Assembly: GCA_051846895.1 (NCBI GenBank)
Contig: JBPYCQ010000008.1
Location: forward strand, 1-64,000
DNA length: 64,000 nucleotides
Direction: 5' to 3'
Origin: CALKAL01 sp051846895
GTDB lineage: Bacteria > Bacillota > Bacilli > Bacillales > Alkalibacillaceae
Of the stretch, positions 26,043 through 34,455 are shown in pieces. The translations under genes and the position numbers were made by a program. Each line of letters starts with the position of its first letter. Position 1 is the first letter of the stretch. A model generated the notes under the pieces. The model was not told where the DNA came from. It did no database searches and saw only the letters and a list, made by a program, of their open reading frames with translations.

Positions 26043-27752
26043 CTAGTTCGACTCTTCTTTATTTAATTTCTCTTTTTCTTCATCAACCAGTTTACGGCGC
26101 AATATTTTGCCAACTGCCGTCTTTGGTAATTCAGTTCTAAACTCATAAATTCTTGGAACCTTATATGCAGCTAAATTTTCACGACAATATTTATTTAGAT
26201 CTTCTTCAGTTACTTTAGATCCAGCTTTTAGAACGATATATGCTTTTACTGTTTCTCCTCGATATGGGTCTGGAATACCTGCAACAACTGCTTCTTGAAT
26301 ATCTTCATGTTCGTATAAAACTTCTTCAACTTCACGCGGGTAAATATTATATCCCCCAGCAATAATCATATCTTTTTTACGGTCAACAACATGAAAATAA
26401 CCGTCTTCATCCATATAGCCCATATCACCAGTCAATAACCAACCATCTACAAGGGTTTTGGCTGTATCTTCTTCACGATTCCAATATCCTTTCATCACTT
26501 GAGGACCTTTCACAGCTATTTCCCCTACTTCACCGACTTCGGCCTCTTCCATTGTACCATCTTTAATAATTTTCGCATCTGTATCAGGCCAAGGAATACC
26601 AATCGTTCCTGGTTTGCGTTCGCCCCATACAAGATTTGCGTGCGTCACAGGAGAAGTTTCCGATAATCCATAACCTTCTACGAGCCTACCACCTGTTACC
26701 TTTTCAAAACGTTCTTGTACTTCAACTGGAAGTGGAGCAGAACCACTAATACATGCTTCAATTGATGATAAATCATATTTACCAAGATCTGGATGGTTCA
26801 AAAGACCAATATAAATTGTAGGTGCTCCCGGGAACAATGTTGCCTTTTGCTTATCAATTGCTTTTAACAACCCTTCAACATCGAATTTTGGTATTAAAAT
26901 CATTTTTTGTGCCATCATGATAGACAGATTCATAACTGTAGTCATACCATAGACGTGGAAAAATGGAAGAACTCCTAATACGACTTCTTCGCCGTACTTA
27001 GCTTTATATAACCATCTTTGACACATCTGTGTATTAGATACTAAATTGCGATGTGTTAACATAACACCTTTAGGATAGCCTGTTGTTCCTCCAGTATATT
27101 GGAGCAGAGCTAAGTCTTCTTTAGGGTCAATATCATGCTTTTTATACTCTGTTGAAGCGCTTTCAAGGACGCGTTTCCAAACGTGAGTATCGCCTTTATG
27201 CTCAGGTTTGACGACAATATTATATTCACGCTTTTGGACAAATGGATATAATAAGTTTTTCGGGAATGGCAAATAATCTTTAATTGCCGCGACAATAATA
27301 TGCTCTACATTTGTTTGAGCTTTAACACTATTGGCACGTGGCAATAGTATATCGAGACAAACTAAAAATCTTGCACCTGAGTCCTTCAGTTGATATTCAA
27401 GTTCCCTCTCTGTGTATAACGGGTTCGTTTGGACAACAATCCCGCCAGCAAAAAGTGCCCCATAATAAGAGATGACTGCCTGTGGGATATTTGGTAGCAT
27501 AATGGCTACACGATCCCCTTTTTCCAAACCAATGCCTTGTAAATAGTTAGCAAACTTTCTTGCCGAATCATACAATTCTTTGTATGTCATTTCTTTACCC
27601 ATGAAATGAATCGCTACTTTATTTGATTCATTTTTAGCCGTTTCTTCTAAAAAGTCTTGTAGCGTTTGGTTACTATAGTCAATCGTATTCGGTATCTCAG
27701 CTGGGTAATGTTTAAACCATGGTTTTGATACATCTACTGTCATATGATTCAA
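26043..27752 (-). CDS. lcfA: Long-chain acyl-CoA synthetase
   Basis: A 569-residue AMP-forming acyl-CoA ligase that activates fatty acids for beta-oxidation. Motifs seen: LLQYTGGTTGYPKGVMLTHRN (P-loop, about 213), EGYGLSETSPVTH, GWLLTGDMGYMDEDGYFHVVDRKKDMIIAGGYNIYPREVEE and the catalytic Lys in LPKTAVGKILRRKL near the C-terminus. It is separated from fadR by 89 bases, in the same order as in B. subtilis. RBS GAGGAGG lies upstream. Confidence 0.95.
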   Translation of the reverse strand: MNHMTVDVSKPWFKHYPAEIPNTIDYSNQTLQDFLEETAKNESNKVAIHFMGKEMTYKELYDSARKFANYLQGIGLEKGDRVAIMLPNIPQAVISYYGALFAGGIVVQTNPLYTERELEYQLKDSGARFLVCLDILLPRANSVKAQTNVEHIIVAAIKDYLPFPKNLLYPFVQKREYNIVVKPEHKGDTHVWKRVLESASTEYKKHDIDPKEDLALLQYTGGTTGYPKGVMLTHRNLVSNTQMCQRWLYKAKYGEEVVLGVLPFFHVYGMTTVMNLSIMMAQKMILIPKFDVEGLLKAIDKQKATLFPGAPTIYIGLLNHPDLGKYDLSSIEACISGSAPLPVEVQERFEKVTGGRLVEGYGLSETSPVTHANLVWGERKPGTIGIPWPDTDAKIIKDGTMEEAEVGEVGEIAVKGPQVMKGYWNREEDTAKTLVDGWLLTGDMGYMDEDGYFHVVDRKKDMIIAGGYNIYPREVEEVLYEHEDIQEAVVAGIPDPYRGETVKAYIVLKAGSKVTEEDLNKYCRENLAAYKVPRIYEFRTELPKTAVGKILRRKLVDEEKEKLNKEESN

Positions 27753-27777
27753 CCTCCTCTTTATTATTGTTCCTTTT

Positions 27778-27821
27778 ATTATAAACTTAATATGATAAAA
27801 ATTAAAATAATTATTTTAATT
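27778..27821 (-). promoter_or_regulatory. Putative lcfA promoter with 22-bp palindrome
   Basis: A minus-strand TATAAT at 27778-27783 lies 17 bases from a -35-like TTTAAT at 27801-27806. The -35 falls inside a perfect 22-bp palindrome at 27800-27821 (half-site AATTAAAATAA). This suggests an operator, though no regulator is recognised and no FadR box is present here. Confidence 0.5.
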
Positions 27822-27991
27822 GTCTGATAAGTTTTTGTTAAAACAGCTTAACTTGCAACGTTTTTAGGAACATGTAGAAAGATTTGGACAATATAAAACA
27901 ATATTAGAATAATTATTGCACATATTTAAACAGGTTCATGTTACTTATAAATAAGTCATAAGCTAACTAATCTAGTTAATTTCTTATAAAT

Positions 27992-28036
27992 AAACAGCTT
28001 ACACATGGCTTTAGATCAGACATATGTAAGCTGTTT
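27992..28036 (-). terminator. Terminator downstream of the small membrane peptide gene
   Basis: AAACAGCTTACATATG pairs with CATGTGTAAGCTGTTT, then TATTTAT, 7 bases after the small ORF stop. It ends the mutS2 transcript before lcfA. Confidence 0.75.
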
Positions 28037-28042
28037 TAGAGC

Positions 28043-28126
28043 TTAATTCATTACAATAAAAACAATACCTACGATTATAAATGCTATGGCGACACCGATT
28101 AAGACTTTAGCTAAAGTTTCCATCAT
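28043..28126 (-). CDS. 27-residue single-span membrane peptide
   Basis: MMETLAKVLIG… continues with an unbroken hydrophobic stretch (VAIAFIIVGIVFIVMN) to a TAA, making one short transmembrane helix with an acidic, lysine-containing N-terminus. AGAGGG is 4-7 bases upstream of the tandem ATGs. The gene lies 37 bases past the mutS2 stop and directly before a terminator, so it would be the last gene of the polX-mutS2 transcript. I do not recognise a family and cannot assign a role. Confidence 0.65.
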   Translation of the reverse strand: MMETLAKVLIGVAIAFIIVGIVFIVMN

Positions 28127-28163
28127 AATCCCTCTCTATATTAATATGTTGACGAATGTCTAG

Positions 28164-30515
28164 TTATTTTAATTCTAAAACAGTTGCTCCACTACCACCT
28201 TCATTTGCTTGAGCAAATTTATAACTTTTTATTGAAGGATGTTCTTTTGCAAATTGCTGAACCCCTTTCATTAAGGCACCCGTTCCTTTTCCGTGAATGA
28301 TCGATACTTGATGATAACCTGCTAACACAGCCTCATCGATATATTTTTCTAATCGATGTAAAGCATCTTCATACCGTTCTCCACGCAAATCAAGTTCCGT
28401 TCTTACGTGATAGTTTCTTCCTTTTACAGTCGTAACTGGCTTTGTCTTCAATTCATCTGGACGTTTAATAAATTGAAGTTCATCAGCTTTCACTTTCATT
28501 TTTAAAATACCAAGTTGAACTTCATATTCTCGATCATTTATTTGTGAAACAATATGACCATTTTGATTAAATGATAATACATGGACTTCATCCCCAGGGA
28601 TAAGCTTTTGTTTCTGTTTAACTTTTTTAACCGGTTTGTTTTCCCCTGCATTTAAACCTTCTTTTTGTTCTTCAAGCTTTTTCTTAGCATCAATGAACCG
28701 ATGTTCTTTAATTGAGACTTCATTGCGCATTTCTTTTATTTCTTTAATAATCTCGTCAGCCTCGTGTTCAGCTTTGTCGACGATTTTTTTAGCCTTCTCT
28801 TTTGCTTTATCAAAAACTTGATCTTTATGTTTTAAATACTGATTATACTCATGTTGCAATGATTCAAATAATTGTTCTGCTTGTTGTAAATATCGCTCAG
28901 CTTCTTCGTAACTTTTTTCCGACTTTCGTCGCGACTCTTCTAGTGAAGCAATCATATTCTCAACCGATCGCGATTCTTCATTGACCATTGATTTTGCTCG
29001 CTCAATAATTGAATTGTCTAGTCCTAAACGTTTTGAAATGTCAAAGGCATTACTTCTTCCTGGAACCCCTAAAAGTAAACGGTATGTCGGTTGTAATGTT
29101 TCAACATTAAATTCCATAGATGCATTAGTTACTTCTGGACGATTATACCCATAAGCTTTAAGTTCTGGATAGTGTGTTGTTGCAATGACACGTGCGTTCT
29201 TCCCGACGACGTAGTCTAAAATGGCCATCGCAAGCCCTGCACCTTCTTGGGGATCTGTGCCAGCCCCTAATTCGTCAAAAAGAACTAATGTATTTGAATT
29301 AACGTTGTTTAAAATATTGACGATGTTTGTCATATGGGACGAAAATGTACTTAAATTTTGCTCAATCGATTGTTCATCACCTATATCAGCGAACACGTGG
29401 TCAAAAACTGCAAGCTCACATCCATCTAAAGCTGGTACTTGTAATCCTGATTGAGCCATTAATGTACATAAGCCAATCATCTTCAATGTGACTGTTTTCC
29501 CACCAGTATTAGGTCCTGTAATAACAATTGCTGTGAAATCTCTTCCAATCTCAAGATCGTTACTTACTACTTCATCTGAATCAATTAATGGGTGTCTTGC
29601 CTGAGCCATTTGAATTGTCCCATTTTGATTCATTTTTGGTTTTGCTGCTTTCATTTCATGTGAAAGCTTACCTTTCGCAAGTAAAAAATCAACTTTTTGC
29701 AAAACAACAATATTTTCCTCTAGAAATTCAGCATCCGCTTGAATCATGGCTGATAATTGCAACAAGATTCGCTCAATCTCTTGTTGTTCTTCGATTCTTG
29801 CTTCTTGAAGCTTATTATTTAAGTCAACGACTGCTTGCGGTTCAATAAATAACGTCTGACCTGATGATGATTGATCATGCACCATTCCACCAAATGCTGA
29901 ACGATACTCATGTTTGACTGGTAAGACGTAACGATCGTTTCTAATCGTGACAATCGCGTCTGAGAGCATATTACTTTTTGTTCGTGTATATTGTTCTAAT
30001 TTATCTCTTACGCTACTTTCGTACGAACGAATTTGACTACGAACCGTACGTAATTTACTTGATGCCCCATCCATCACATGGCCATGATCATCAATACAGC
30101 TTTTGATTGATTGTTCTAACTGACTTAAAGAATGAATTTGTTCCGCCAAATTTTCAAATATCGGTAAGTCGATATCTTCTAAATCAGCAATAAATTTTTT
30201 AAACTGTCTTCCACCATAAATTGTGTTGGCTACATCTAGGCATTCCGCCGCAGATAAACTACCACCGATTTTCGTCCGTTTAATATGAGGACGTATGTCG
30301 GAAATTCCACCTAATGGAACATGACCTTTTAAACGTAATAAAGTGACTGCTTCATCTGTTTCTTCTTGCCAAGTCGTTACTTCGTCTAAATTCGAAGAAG
30401 GCTGTAACTTATTGATTAATTCCTTACCTAGACTAGTCGTTGAATGCTGACTAAGCCACTTTAATACTTTATCAAACTCTAGCTGTTTAAATATTTTTTC
30501 ATTCAAACTAATCAC
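28164..30515 (-). CDS. mutS2: MutS2 endonuclease/ribosome-rescue ATPase
   Basis: A 783-residue MutS2. It has a MutS-type core and clamp, an ABC ATPase with Walker A VITGPNTGGKTVTLK (about 330) and LVLFDELGAGTDP, a long coiled-coil (about 515-640), and a C-terminal Smr nuclease domain (ELDLRGERYEDALHRLEKYI, SIIHGKGTGALMKGVQQF). It lacks the mismatch-recognition domain of MutS. Known roles in the family are suppression of recombination and splitting of collided ribosomes. It overlaps polX by 8 bases. Confidence 0.96.
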   Translation of the reverse strand: MISLNEKIFKQLEFDKVLKWLSQHSTTSLGKELINKLQPSSNLDEVTTWQEETDEAVTLLRLKGHVPLGGISDIRPHIKRTKIGGSLSAAECLDVANTIYGGRQFKKFIADLEDIDLPIFENLAEQIHSLSQLEQSIKSCIDDHGHVMDGASSKLRTVRSQIRSYESSVRDKLEQYTRTKSNMLSDAIVTIRNDRYVLPVKHEYRSAFGGMVHDQSSSGQTLFIEPQAVVDLNNKLQEARIEEQQEIERILLQLSAMIQADAEFLEENIVVLQKVDFLLAKGKLSHEMKAAKPKMNQNGTIQMAQARHPLIDSDEVVSNDLEIGRDFTAIVITGPNTGGKTVTLKMIGLCTLMAQSGLQVPALDGCELAVFDHVFADIGDEQSIEQNLSTFSSHMTNIVNILNNVNSNTLVLFDELGAGTDPQEGAGLAMAILDYVVGKNARVIATTHYPELKAYGYNRPEVTNASMEFNVETLQPTYRLLLGVPGRSNAFDISKRLGLDNSIIERAKSMVNEESRSVENMIASLEESRRKSEKSYEEAERYLQQAEQLFESLQHEYNQYLKHKDQVFDKAKEKAKKIVDKAEHEADEIIKEIKEMRNEVSIKEHRFIDAKKKLEEQKEGLNAGENKPVKKVKQKQKLIPGDEVHVLSFNQNGHIVSQINDREYEVQLGILKMKVKADELQFIKRPDELKTKPVTTVKGRNYHVRTELDLRGERYEDALHRLEKYIDEAVLAGYHQVSIIHGKGTGALMKGVQQFAKEHPSIKSYKFAQANEGGSGATVLELK

Positions 30516-32226
30516 CTTTTTTCTTTTTCAAAAAACGAAGCAGTTGTTCAATTGACCAAGTATTAACAACTGTTTCTTTCTCGATCCAGCCTTTTTTCGC
30601 TGCTTGAACGCCAATAGACATATCTTCTAACATAGTAAAGCTGTGAGCATCTGTATTTATAGCTATTTTTGCCCCTTTTTCTTGAGCTACTCGCAACCAA
30701 TCCCACTCTAAATCTAAACGGTTTGGATTAGCATTTAGCTCGATAATTGTATCCGTTTCAACTGCAAGCTGAATAAATTGTTCGAAATTAAAGTTATATC
30801 CGGGTCTCCGGCCAATTAGTCGACCGGTTGGATGAGCAATCATATCGACATACGGAGAATCAAATGCACGTTTGAGACGATTCATAATTTCATCTTCAGT
30901 TTGATTAAAACTGGAATGAATTGATGCGATAACGAAATCCATCTCTTTTAAAAATTCATTAGAAAAATCTAGTTCGCCATTCGGTAATATATCCATTTCT
31001 GTTCCAGATAAAATTGTAATCTCCGGATACTTCTCATTTAGCTCCTTGATTACTTCTTTTTGTTTTAAAATACGTGCTTCGTTAAGGCCATTTGCGACTT
31101 GTAAAAACTTCGAATGATCGGTAATGGCGATAAATTCATATCCTTTTTCAATCGACCGTTGAACCATTTCCTCAATAGATTGTGCACCATCACTCCATGT
31201 CGAGTGCATATGAAGATCTCCGCGAATATGTTCTAGTTCAACAAGATTTGGGATCTGTTGTACTGCCACTTCATCTCCAGATTCTCTAAGTTCAGGAGGA
31301 ATATAAGGTAAATCAAAAAAGTTGAACATTTCTCTTTCTGAATCAAATGTATGTGTTTGGCCAGTCTCAGTATGCTCTATTCCATACTCGCTTATTTTAA
31401 ATCCTTTTTGCTTCGCTAATCTTCTCATTTCAACGTTATGATCTTTTGAACCTGTAAAATGATGTAATGTTGTTATGAAATGAATCGGTTCAATTAATCT
31501 AAAATCGACTGAAATATCCCATTCACCACTAACAATAACAGTAACTTTCGTTGACCCTTTGGAAACAACTTCTTTAACGAACGGCAGTTTTACAAGTTGA
31601 TCAGCGACTTTTTCTTGTTTAGTAGTTGCGATTATAAAATCGATATCCTTAACCGTTTCATTTAATCGTCTTAAACTTCCAGCAATTGAAAACGTATGAA
31701 TATCATCAATTCGTTTTAAAGCTTGTTCAATTTGATTTTTAATTGGTAAAACATAAGGTAGTGGCAAACGTTCAGGTCTAGCATTAAATTCATCTAAAGC
31801 TTTTAACAATTTTTCAACGGTCTTTTTACCGAAACCAGGTAATTCTTCTACTTTGCCACTTAATAATACTTCTTTTAGTGATTTTTCATCTATCACGTTT
31901 AGTTCATGATAAAGACGAGAGAGCTTTTTCCCACCTAGTCCTTGAAGCTTTAACAACGGTATTAGCCCAGTTGGTATTTCCTCGTATAGTTGATTTAACG
32001 TTTCTGTTTCACCTTTCTCAATGAACTCTAAAATAACCGCTTCTGTACCTTTACCGATTCCATTTAATGCAGAAAAGCTTTCAAATTCATCTAATGATCG
32101 CTCATCTCGTTCTAACGCTTGAGCTGCTTTACGGTAAGCTGATATTTTAAATACATTCTCACCTTTTAATTCTAAATACGTCGCAATCGTTTCTAGATGC
32201 TGAATAACCTTCTTTTTATTCATCAT
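30508..32226 (-). CDS. polX: DNA polymerase X with PHP exonuclease domain
   Basis: A 572-residue family X polymerase. The N-terminus has helix-hairpin-helix motifs (ALNGIGKGTEAVI, LQGLGGKKLSRL, LPGFGKKTVEKL). The nucleotidyltransferase site has GSLRRLNETVKDIDFIIAT. The C-terminal PHP domain has GDLHMHSTWSDGAQSIEEMV, AITDHSKFLQVANG and NTDAHSF. The family fills short gaps in base excision repair, with 3'-5' exonuclease from PHP. It overlaps mutS2 by 8 bases, indicating translational coupling; same order as yshC-mutSB. Confidence 0.95.
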   Translation of the reverse strand: MMNKKKVIQHLETIATYLELKGENVFKISAYRKAAQALERDERSLDEFESFSALNGIGKGTEAVILEFIEKGETETLNQLYEEIPTGLIPLLKLQGLGGKKLSRLYHELNVIDEKSLKEVLLSGKVEELPGFGKKTVEKLLKALDEFNARPERLPLPYVLPIKNQIEQALKRIDDIHTFSIAGSLRRLNETVKDIDFIIATTKQEKVADQLVKLPFVKEVVSKGSTKVTVIVSGEWDISVDFRLIEPIHFITTLHHFTGSKDHNVEMRRLAKQKGFKISEYGIEHTETGQTHTFDSEREMFNFFDLPYIPPELRESGDEVAVQQIPNLVELEHIRGDLHMHSTWSDGAQSIEEMVQRSIEKGYEFIAITDHSKFLQVANGLNEARILKQKEVIKELNEKYPEITILSGTEMDILPNGELDFSNEFLKEMDFVIASIHSSFNQTEDEIMNRLKRAFDSPYVDMIAHPTGRLIGRRPGYNFNFEQFIQLAVETDTIIELNANPNRLDLEWDWLRVAQEKGAKIAINTDAHSFTMLEDMSIGVQAAKKGWIEKETVVNTWSIEQLLRFLKKKKGD

Positions 32227-32261
32227 GATCCCGCCTTATCATTGTTCCATTATGCAAATAA

Positions 32262-32292
32262 AAGAGGTCTACTCTATTAACGAGTAACCTCT
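32262..32292 (-). terminator. Terminator overlapping the cvpA stop
   Basis: AGAGGTTACTC pairs with GAGTAGACCTCT, followed by TTTATTTG. The 5' arm includes the last codons of cvpA. It separates zapA-cvpA from polX-mutS2. Confidence 0.75.
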
Positions 32293-32837
32293 ACGCTTGA
32301 TCTTAAATCTGTAAACCATAGTTCTTTTAATTGACTTGAGAAAATTGGTGTCTTCTCAATAATAAAAGATGCAATTCCAGAATTATCAATCATATTTTGA
32401 ACCATTTCTACTGGGACGAGTGATATGAAAAATAGACAAACAAAAATAATAAAATACATTTCTATAAAACCAATCGCTGCACCTAGCAAATTATTAATAC
32501 TATTAAGTATAGGCAAATTTGCTACAAAATCTAATAAATTTGCAACAATTTGCATAATGATTTTTACAATTATAAAGATTATAAAGAATGCAATTCCATG
32601 ATAAAATGCTCCTTCTAAAAATCCAGACTCAGCAATCATTCCCCAAAAATGATTTTCGGACATTTTTGGGTATGGAATCCATAATTCTAATTTCAGAGCG
32701 AGTTCTTTATAATATAAAATTGCGATTAGAAATGCAACGATAAAACCTGTCAAGTGAAGAAGTTGTAATATAAATCCCCTTTTTAACCCAATTAAGAATC
32801 CTAAAGCTAATAGTATGATTAAAAGTAAGTCTACCAT
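32277..32837 (-). CDS. cvpA: CvpA-family membrane protein
   Basis: A 186-residue protein with four hydrophobic helices (residues about 1-18, 24-43, 82-103, 118-142), matching CvpA/YshB. CvpA was named for colicin V production in E. coli; the role in Gram-positives is not settled. The start overlaps the zapA stop by 7 bases, so the two are translationally coupled, as in B. subtilis yshA-yshB. Confidence 0.88.
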   Translation of the reverse strand: MVDLLLIILLALGFLIGLKRGFILQLLHLTGFIVAFLIAILYYKELALKLELWIPYPKMSENHFWGMIAESGFLEGAFYHGIAFFIIFIIVKIIMQIVANLLDFVANLPILNSINNLLGAAIGFIEMYFIIFVCLFFISLVPVEMVQNMIDNSGIASFIIEKTPIFSSQLKELWFTDLRSSVEVTR

Positions 32838-33103
32838 TTTTTCCTTTTTGCCTCTTTCCTATCTTTTTGTAAAAGAACATTAAGCTCATCTTTTAATTTT
32901 AAATAATCACTCATCGTATTCAATGCCGTTAAAACAGCTAATTGTGTTGTGTCTAAAGAAGGTTTTGCGTAACGTATCTCATCCATTTTTTGATCAACAA
33001 GACTTGCCACCATTTTAATATGCTCCGCTGATTCCTTACCAACAACTGTATACTTCCTATTATGTATATCAACAGTTACTTTTGTTTTTTCTGACTCTGA
33101 CAT
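32831..33103 (-). CDS. zapA: Cell division protein ZapA
   Basis: A 90-residue ZapA: an N-terminal beta region (TKVTVDIHNRKYTVVGKESAEHIKMVASLVDQKMDEI) and a C-terminal coiled-coil (TALNTMSDYLKLKDELNVLLQKDRKEAKRKK). It bundles FtsZ filaments at the division site. I chose ATG at 33103 over the adjacent TTG, as GGAGGA fits it better. Coupled to cvpA. Confidence 0.93.
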   Translation of the reverse strand: MSESEKTKVTVDIHNRKYTVVGKESAEHIKMVASLVDQKMDEIRYAKPSLDTTQLAVLTALNTMSDYLKLKDELNVLLQKDRKEAKRKKW

Positions 33104-33235
33104 CAAGGGGTCCTCCTCGCCACTATTCTATTCCATATAGTAACACGATTTAGCTCGATTAGAAAAGTACGACTTATCTGTTAAATGAAAATTGGAAATG
33201 ATATACTAGACAAAAAAATATGAAGGAGTATTTTT

Positions 33236-34147
33236 ATGGGACAATCTGTCATTAAAATAGATCAAGACTCCATGAAAAAAGTTGAACAATACTATCAAGA
33301 TTATAAACTATCAAAACAACCCCCGCACACTATTTTTGTAGCGAAAAAGAACGGTTGCACGATTACCGCTTATACATCTGGAAAAGTGATGTTTCAAGGT
33401 GAAAACTTTCAAGAAGAAGCTAATCTTTGGTCAAACACTGTTGAGAGTCAACATGAAAAGACTTCATCTCAAAGTAGAGTCATGCCAAATTTTATTGAAG
33501 GAGCTCATGTTGGATCAGATGAAGCTGGTACTGGTGATTATTTTGGTCCAATTACGGTAGGGGCTGTTTTTGCCACAAAAAAACAACAAGATTTACTCCG
33601 CGAACTAGGGGTGAGAGATTCTAAAGCATTGAAAGATGAAACGATTATACAAATCGTGAAAGACATTTTATTAACAGATATCGTCTATAGTACAGTGACG
33701 TTAAATAATGAAAAATATAACTCTCTCCAAAAGAAAGGATGGACGCAAGGGCGAATGAAAGCGTGGATGCACCATCATGCGATTAAGCATGTTCTGAATA
33801 AGATGGAAGGGCAACCAGACGGAATTTTAATTGACCAATTTTGTGAACCAAGTATTTTTTATAATCATGTTCGCAAGACGGGAGAAACGCCGATTGAGCA
33901 CCTGACTTTTTTAACAAAAGCTGAGAGTATTTCAATTCCAGTAGCAGCAGCTTCCATGCTTGCTCGTTATCGTTACTTGCAAGAAATGGATAAGCTATCA
34001 AAGCTAGTTGGCTTTGATTTACAAAAGGGCGCATCTAAAATCGTTGATAATCAAATTAATAAAATTATTCACAATCAGGGTGAAGCGTTTTTAAATAGAA
34101 TCGCCAAAGTTCATTTCGCTAATACTGAAAAAGCAAAAAGACTTTAG
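33236..34147 (+). CDS. rnhC: Ribonuclease HIII
   Basis: A 303-residue RNase HIII that cuts RNA in RNA/DNA hybrids. The N-terminal TBP-like substrate-binding domain (about 1-85) is followed by the catalytic domain with the acidic residues in VGSDEAGTGDYFGP (about 95), RDSKALKDE and LIDQF. It is one of two confident plus-strand genes besides sspI, divergent from zapA and convergent with pheT. AAGGAG is 8 bases before the ATG. Confidence 0.96.
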   Translation: MGQSVIKIDQDSMKKVEQYYQDYKLSKQPPHTIFVAKKNGCTITAYTSGKVMFQGENFQEEANLWSNTVESQHEKTSSQSRVMPNFIEGAHVGSDEAGTGDYFGPITVGAVFATKKQQDLLRELGVRDSKALKDETIIQIVKDILLTDIVYSTVTLNNEKYNSLQKKGWTQGRMKAWMHHHAIKHVLNKMEGQPDGILIDQFCEPSIFYNHVRKTGETPIEHLTFLTKAESISIPVAAASMLARYRYLQEMDKLSKLVGFDLQKGASKIVDNQINKIIHNQGEAFLNRIAKVHFANTEKAKRL

Positions 34148-34201
34148 GAAGTAGTATGAGTGTATTGACCGGTTAGCTGATGTATTGGTAGAGCTCAATA
34201 A

Positions 34202-34453
34202 ATAAGGGGCTGGGACATAAGTAAGGTGATGAGGTGATTACAAATGAAACCGAACAATGACTAAACTAGCGCAGGAAATATACGAAGACTCCTGCGGGAG
34301 GTGTGGCAAAGGTGAGACCCCACAGTGCGATAGCACGAGGAGGCTCACCAGCCACCCTAAGGTGCGCGAAGTATATTTCCGGAGCGGATTAGACGCACTA
34401 GTCAAATTGTTCGGTTATAAGTCTAGTAGGAAACCTTTTGTCCCAGCTCCACT
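34202..34453. repeat. GC-rich palindromic repeat element with IS1182-like ends
   Basis: GGGGCTGGGACATAAG at the left and CTTTTGTCCCAGCTCC at the right form imperfect terminal inverted repeats sharing GGCTGGGACA with the IS1182 element at position 1. Inside are further inverted arms: AACCGAACAAT (34248) with ATTGTTCGGTT (34406), and GGAAATATAC (34274) with GTATATTTCC (34371). The centre has hairpins GGTGAG/CTCACC and GTGC-GATA-GCAC. It encodes no credible protein and fills the 308-base gap between convergent rnhC and pheT, ending at the pheT stop. It is probably a non-autonomous mobile element. Confidence 0.75.
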
Positions 34454-34455
34454 TT

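Noticed and set aside
27860..27910. Possible further 21-bp repeat units near GATTTGGACAATATAAAACAAT
   Set aside because: Only one weak core match and no 21-base periodicity.
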